From: a virus
Strand: one strand, 5' to 3'
IMG/VR virus record: IMGVR_UViG_3300032046_000076
Span: 1 to 40,847 of that record
Length of the DNA: 40,847 bases
The notes under the pieces were generated by a model, which was not told the DNA's origin, searched no databases, and worked only from the letters and a program-made list of their open reading frames with translations. The translations under genes were made by a program, and so were the position numbers. Positions 38,206-40,847 of the stretch are shown one piece after another (the first letter of the stretch is position 1; every line of letters begins with the position of its first letter).

Positions 38206-38915
38206 GCCTCACCCCTTACATTCCACTTAGCAAACTCACCCGCCACCCATTCGACACCTTTAGTTGTGAAGCGATAGGCGTTAAATGCATGGCCCGCAGT
38301 ATTAACACCGGTTTTCACCTCGAACCGGCCAGCATCCAGATGATTCGCATACGGCATTTTCGAGCAGTGCAATTTGTAGACGATCTTTTGCTGCTCAAGA
38401 AACTTGCGAAACGTGGACTCGTTCACGGACAGCAACTTGCACACTTCACGAAAGCCCATACTGCCGGATGATGCCGTGACGAAGCTATCGACGAATTCAA
38501 CAGCAGGCGCGGCTAGTGCTAGTTGCTCTTGTAGCGCTGCTTCGGCCTTCTTTGATGCCAGTAACTCTTCCAGTGCGCCGATGTAGTTGACCGGGAGTTG
38601 CTGGGCCTTCTTTTCCTCAATCGATTGCCATGCATCAAATACCTTGGCTTGCAGGTCGTAGCTATAACTCATTGCCATTAGGCAAGCCTCGCGCTTTGGC
38701 AGTTGATAGCACGGGTTTTTCTTTCCGGATGAATCTTTGTAGCTGCAGGAAAGATTTCCCGCAGTGCATTCGCCGAGAACTTTTGGCACTTTCTTCAAAA
38801 AATCTGAGTGCGCCAAAATAGGGGCATTCTTTTCTTTTCCTTGATTGATGTAGCTAACCAAGTCAATCGAAAGAATGCATAAAACTCCATTATCACTAGA
38901 AATTAACAATTCCAT
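38202..38915 (-). CDS. Rha/KilAC-type antirepressor
   Basis: A 237-aa protein: residues 1-100 resemble a Rha-type domain (ILAHSDFLKKVPKVLG, CYQLPKREACLMAMSYSYDL, QAKVFDAWQSIEEK), residues 130-235 a KilAC/ANT domain (MGFREVCKLLSVNESTFRKF, YRFTTKGVEWVAGEFAKW). Antirepressors of this type bind repressors or DNA and switch phage genes on. The start is 17 bases after a large structured terminator-like hairpin, which may regulate it. Third Rha-type gene in the genome. Confidence 0.75.
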   Translation of the reverse strand: MELLISSDNGVLCILSIDLVSYINQGKEKNAPILAHSDFLKKVPKVLGECTAGNLSCSYKDSSGKKNPCYQLPKREACLMAMSYSYDLQAKVFDAWQSIEEKKAQQLPVNYIGALEELLASKKAEAALQEQLALAAPAVEFVDSFVTASSGSMGFREVCKLLSVNESTFRKFLEQQKIVYKLHCSKMPYANHLDAGRFEVKTGVNTAGHAFNAYRFTTKGVEWVAGEFAKWNVRGEA

Positions 38916-38931
38916 TGTATTTCACCCACGC

Positions 38932-39011
38932 AAAAAAGGGCTTAGGGTGCTTCCTCCGCTTTCGCGTCTGGCGTACCCGTATCAACAACGGGAAGGAAGC
39001 ACTCTAAACCC
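38932..39011 (-). terminator. Complex terminator-like structured RNA B
   Basis: On the - strand GGGTTTAGAGTGCTTCC (39011-38995) pairs with GGAAGCACCCTAAGCCC (38954-38938), 16 of 17 pairs, and is followed by six T. Inside are CCCGT-TGTTGAT-ACGGG and CGC-GAAA-GCG (a GNRA tetraloop). It sits directly upstream of the Rha/KilAC start. Its apical loop TGTTG is shared with structure A. Confidence 0.65.
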
Positions 39012-39070
39012 TATTGATTTAGTCCACGCCAGCGGACAAATCCATCATATCACCATCCAACCATCCCCGC

Positions 39071-39208
39071 TCAACATTCTCCACTCCAATCATAAAGTTT
39101 CCGCCAATTCTCATATGCGGTGAACGGATCAGGCCCGGTGGCCCAAGTCAATCCGAGACGGCAAGTCCACTTACGTAGGAATCGGCTGTATTTTAAGTGA
39201 ATTTTCAT
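39071..39208 (-). CDS. 45-aa hypothetical protein
   Basis: Reads MKIHLKYSRFLRKWTCRLGL and ends YDWSGEC. Basic N-terminus, Trp-rich, starts 2 bases after the preceding stop. Its start-stop spacing fits the dense early operon. No family recognised. Confidence 0.5.
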   Translation of the reverse strand: MKIHLKYSRFLRKWTCRLGLTWATGPDPFTAYENWRKLYDWSGEC

Positions 39209-39210
39209 GC

Positions 39211-39399
39211 TCAGCGCTCACTATGAAAACGAGTTGATCCACATTGGCACACTGGCGCCTTGTCATGGCGACCGACAAACACTCCGCACTTGGCGCAGGT
39301 ATATCTCAGCGCCGTCTGGCTAACCTGGTGCTGCGTGGCGATTGTGCCACCTTTGATTGCACGGTCTTGATTCCATTGTGCGTAATTGATGATTGTCAT
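39211..39399 (-). CDS. Small zinc-ribbon protein
   Basis: A 62-aa protein with CAKCGV at residues 36-41 and CQCG at 52-55, a four-Cys zinc ribbon. The N-terminal part (INYAQWNQDRAIKGGTIATQ) is polar and helical. AAGGAGC precedes the ATG. Short phage zinc ribbons often bind RNA polymerase or DNA; the target here is unknown. Confidence 0.65.
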   Translation of the reverse strand: MTIINYAQWNQDRAIKGGTIATQHQVSQTALRYTCAKCGVFVGRHDKAPVCQCGSTRFHSER

Positions 39400-39474
39400 T
39401 TTATTGCTCCTTAATTTTTTTTTGATGATGCATATGTATAGATACTTTTAATTTCTTTTTTAATGAATGATTGT

Positions 39475-39705
39475 TTATATTTCCATATTAACATCCCCTT
39501 TTTTTGCCATCATAGATACAGCGCAAAATACATCACCAATTTCTCTTTCCAGCTCCTCTCTATTTGTCTCCGTGCTAGAGGGGTGCCTATTTTCAAATCC
39601 ATGCCTAAGAATTTTACCTATTGCCTGCTGAACCTCGCCAAACTCTTCCAGCAACAAGGCAATTCTTTCTGATTCTGCATTATTTAACCCGTTAAAATTT
39701 TCCAT
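39475..39705 (-). CDS. MazG-like nucleotide pyrophosphohydrolase, frameshifted end
   Basis: As read, 76 aa: LLLEEFGEVQQAIGKILRHG and REELEREIGDVFCAVSMMAK, the two metal-binding EExxE and ExxD helices of the MazG-like NTP-PPase fold. ATG 39705 has no strong site but follows the previous stop by 4 bases. The usual C-terminal helix is missing. One extra base in the A run at 39480-39482 would continue to NINNHSLKKK...IHMHHQ and a TAA at 39401, about 101 aa, the normal size. Confidence 0.65.
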   Translation of the reverse strand: MENFNGLNNAESERIALLLEEFGEVQQAIGKILRHGFENRHPSSTETNREELEREIGDVFCAVSMMAKKGDVNMEI

Positions 39706-39709
39706 TTTA

Positions 39710-39836
39710 TCAATCCTTGCCAAGTTTTGCAGCCACATGCGCTGCATAGTCTGCGATGAATTGCTCGCGGGATAGTGGGGTTTGCCAGTCGTCCGCCAAA
39801 AATAAAACTTTATTACTTACGTGTTGGCTATACGTT
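39710..39836 (-). pseudogene. Frameshifted second half of the 56-aa early gene
   Basis: In another frame this stretch reads TYSQHVSNKVLFLADDWQTP and continues to KLGKD before a TGA 4 bases from the MazG-like ATG. The sequence looks coding and follows the 56-aa gene exactly at a G6 run. It has no start codon of its own. Confidence 0.5.
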
Positions 39837-39998
39837 CCCCCCTGAGCAATAAACACTATATGCAATTCTTAGCTTCGGGAAATTGTCGTAAAAATAAATG
39901 TCATTTCTTCCGTTATTATCCTGCGCAATAAATCGGCAATCAGAATGCAAATCATCAGGCGTTACACCGGCATTGATTAAAATTTGTGACAGGTTCAT
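39828..39998 (-). CDS. Hypothetical early protein, probably frameshifted at a G6 run
   Basis: As read, 56 aa: MNLSQILINAGVTPDDLHSD to YCSGGNV. TTGGAG precedes the ATG. At the six G of 39842-39837 the frame becomes poor, while the frame reached by skipping one G continues with TYSQHVSNKVLFLADDWQTP to a stop at 39710, giving about 95 aa. The joined protein would fill the space up to the MazG-like gene. Function unknown. Confidence 0.55.
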   Translation of the reverse strand: MNLSQILINAGVTPDDLHSDCRFIAQDNNGRNDIYFYDNFPKLRIAYSVYCSGGNV

Positions 39999-40012
39999 TT
40001 TGTTAACTCCAA

Positions 40013-40285
40013 TTAATATGGTTGTCCATCTGGTTTATTCATCTTCCACACACGGGCCTTTTCGATCAGACCGGGTGGCGGATCCGTTCGCCAGTCATCA
40101 AATGCCATAAACGCCTTTTCTGCGCTGGTGTATGGCATCTCTGCTGGCGAGTTGGCAATCAGGTATGCCCATTTGCAGTAGATTGATGCGGGGTCGTGGC
40201 CGGTAGTTCTTCCGCTTGATCCGCTAAATTGCAACATGGCATTAAACGCTAAAATTCCATCCTGGTGTGCGGCGCTTGTCCTCAC
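40013..40285 (-). CDS. Hypothetical early protein
   Basis: A 90-aa protein started at GTG 40285, whose GTGA overlaps the loader stop; AAGGA lies 9 bases upstream. It contains CKWAYLIANSPAEMPYTSAE and a short Pro-rich end (DDWRTDPPPGLIEKARVWK). It resembles small phage replication-module proteins of unknown role. Translational coupling to the loader suggests a link with replication. Confidence 0.6.
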   Translation of the reverse strand: MRTSAAHQDGILAFNAMLQFSGSSGRTTGHDPASIYCKWAYLIANSPAEMPYTSAEKAFMAFDDWRTDPPPGLIEKARVWKMNKPDGQPY

Positions 40286-40847
40286 AGTGCAATATCCTTT
40301 CTGTTGTCGGCCCAATCAAAATTAATCACCACACCATTTTCATGCAGTCGGCTAACAGTTCGAGAACCTATAACCTCTTCAAAATCAGAAAAAAGCTTGT
40401 TACTGATAACGATCAGCGGCCTGTCGTCGTTATACCGTGCGTTAATGATGTTTTGCAACATTCCCACATCATGCGTGCTGGTCTTGATCTGATCCAGTTC
40501 ATCAATCACTAGGAGCCCGTAAGATGCAATCTTTTTCATATCGTCGAATTCGCTTCGGTCTTTCCTTCCGTAGCCATCCTTGATGAAGCTCAACAAGTTC
40601 GCCGCCGTCGTGTAAAAACAGATGATTTCTGCGCTCACCATAAGCGCCTTCATGATTTCCGTTGCAAGAAGCGTTTTACCTGTCCCGCATGGGCCGGTAA
40701 ACACCAGCGGCAACCATCCGGATTTAGCCTTTACCTTGTCTAAAAACTTCTTCGCCTCCATTCTCGCCATTTTCTGCTCTGGAGTTGATGCAAAGAATGA
40801 TTCCTTAAGGTGCTTTGCTGGCACGCCAGATCGTTTTAACCGGTCGT
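40282..40847 (-). CDS. DnaC-like helicase loader, ATPase part (gene begins at 377)
   Basis: Together with 1-377 this forms a 271-aa protein. Motifs in the joined numbering: Walker A GPCGTGKT at 135-142, Walker B LLVIDELD at 195-202, sensor region LIVISNK and the Arg-rich segment SRTVSRLHENG as arginine-finger/sensor II region. This is the AAA+ core of DnaC and IstB-like proteins, which open and load the replicative helicase. Bases 40721-40847 duplicate the window start. The stop overlaps the next gene's GTG. Confidence 0.85.
   Translation of the reverse strand, partial: DRLKRSGVPAKHLKESFFASTPEQKMARMEAKKFLDKVKAKSGWLPLVFTGPCGTGKTLLATEIMKALMVSAEIICFYTTAANLLSFIKDGYGRKDRSEFDDMKKIASYGLLVIDELDQIKTSTHDVGMLQNIINARYNDDRPLIVISNKLFSDFEEVIGSRTVSRLHENGVVINFDWADNRKDIAL
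40721..40847. repeat. Second copy of the 127-bp terminal overlap
   Basis: Identical to 1-127. Removing one copy restores a single continuous loader gene. Confidence 0.9.

Overview
The window is a tailed-phage genome of the siphovirus type. The last 127 bases repeat the first 127 exactly, so it is a circularly closed contig of 40,720 bp that was cut inside a gene. The host is a Gram-negative bacterium, probably a proteobacterium: there is an Rz/Rz1 spanin pair with an outer-membrane lipoprotein signal, an RdgC protein and lambda-like tail genes. I cannot name the host genus. No integrase, CI-type repressor or partition system is visible, so a virulent lifestyle, or an unusual temperate one, is the simplest reading. 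Three Rha/KilAC-type (antirepressor-like) genes are present.

Layout. A divergent control region lies at about 2367-2544. To the right, on the + strand (2545-7092), is a recombination operon: small proteins, a RecE-like PDDEXK exonuclease, a probable DNA-binding partner, RdgC and hypotheticals, closed by a terminator at 7064-7087. To the left, on the - strand and continuing through the circle junction, are an HTH protein, a Rha/KilAC regulator, a ribbon-helix-helix protein, a DUF1376 replication protein with a seven-copy heptamer array (candidate origin), a DnaC-like helicase loader, small proteins, a MazG-like protein, another Rha/KilAC protein, a DUF1064 nuclease and a repeat protein (down to about 36.8 kb). 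Then comes a gene-free, structure-rich stretch (36.03-36.79 kb) with one good tRNA-like gene whose anticodon reads UUA and one aberrant tRNA-like element.

The late region (35.7 kb down to 7.1 kb, - strand) holds an HTH protein, membrane and holin-like proteins, terminase small and large subunits, DUF1073 portal, Mu gpF-like minor head protein, DUF2213 prohead protein, decoration protein, major capsid, three proteins sharing an MPY start, head-tail connector, endolysin, tail completion genes, tail tube, tail chaperone, tape measure, minor tail proteins, NlpC/P60 protein, J-like tip protein and an SGNH-hydrolase tail spike. Several sub-operons are separated by terminators followed directly by a new promoter. 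Three + strand islands interrupt this block: 19637-20683 (DUF5664 nucleotide pyrophosphohydrolase), 29269-30542 (small genes plus an AP2-type endonuclease-like gene) and 31990-32643 (holin-like, Rz, Rz1).

Most unusual points: two genes interrupted by a single in-frame TAA in a phage that also carries a tRNA-like gene with a UUA anticodon; two genes that appear to start with ATT one base after the upstream stop; complex terminator-like RNAs upstream of two of the Rha-type genes, one with a possible loop-loop contact; and several genes broken at homopolymer runs, which may be programmed frameshifts, decay or consensus errors.
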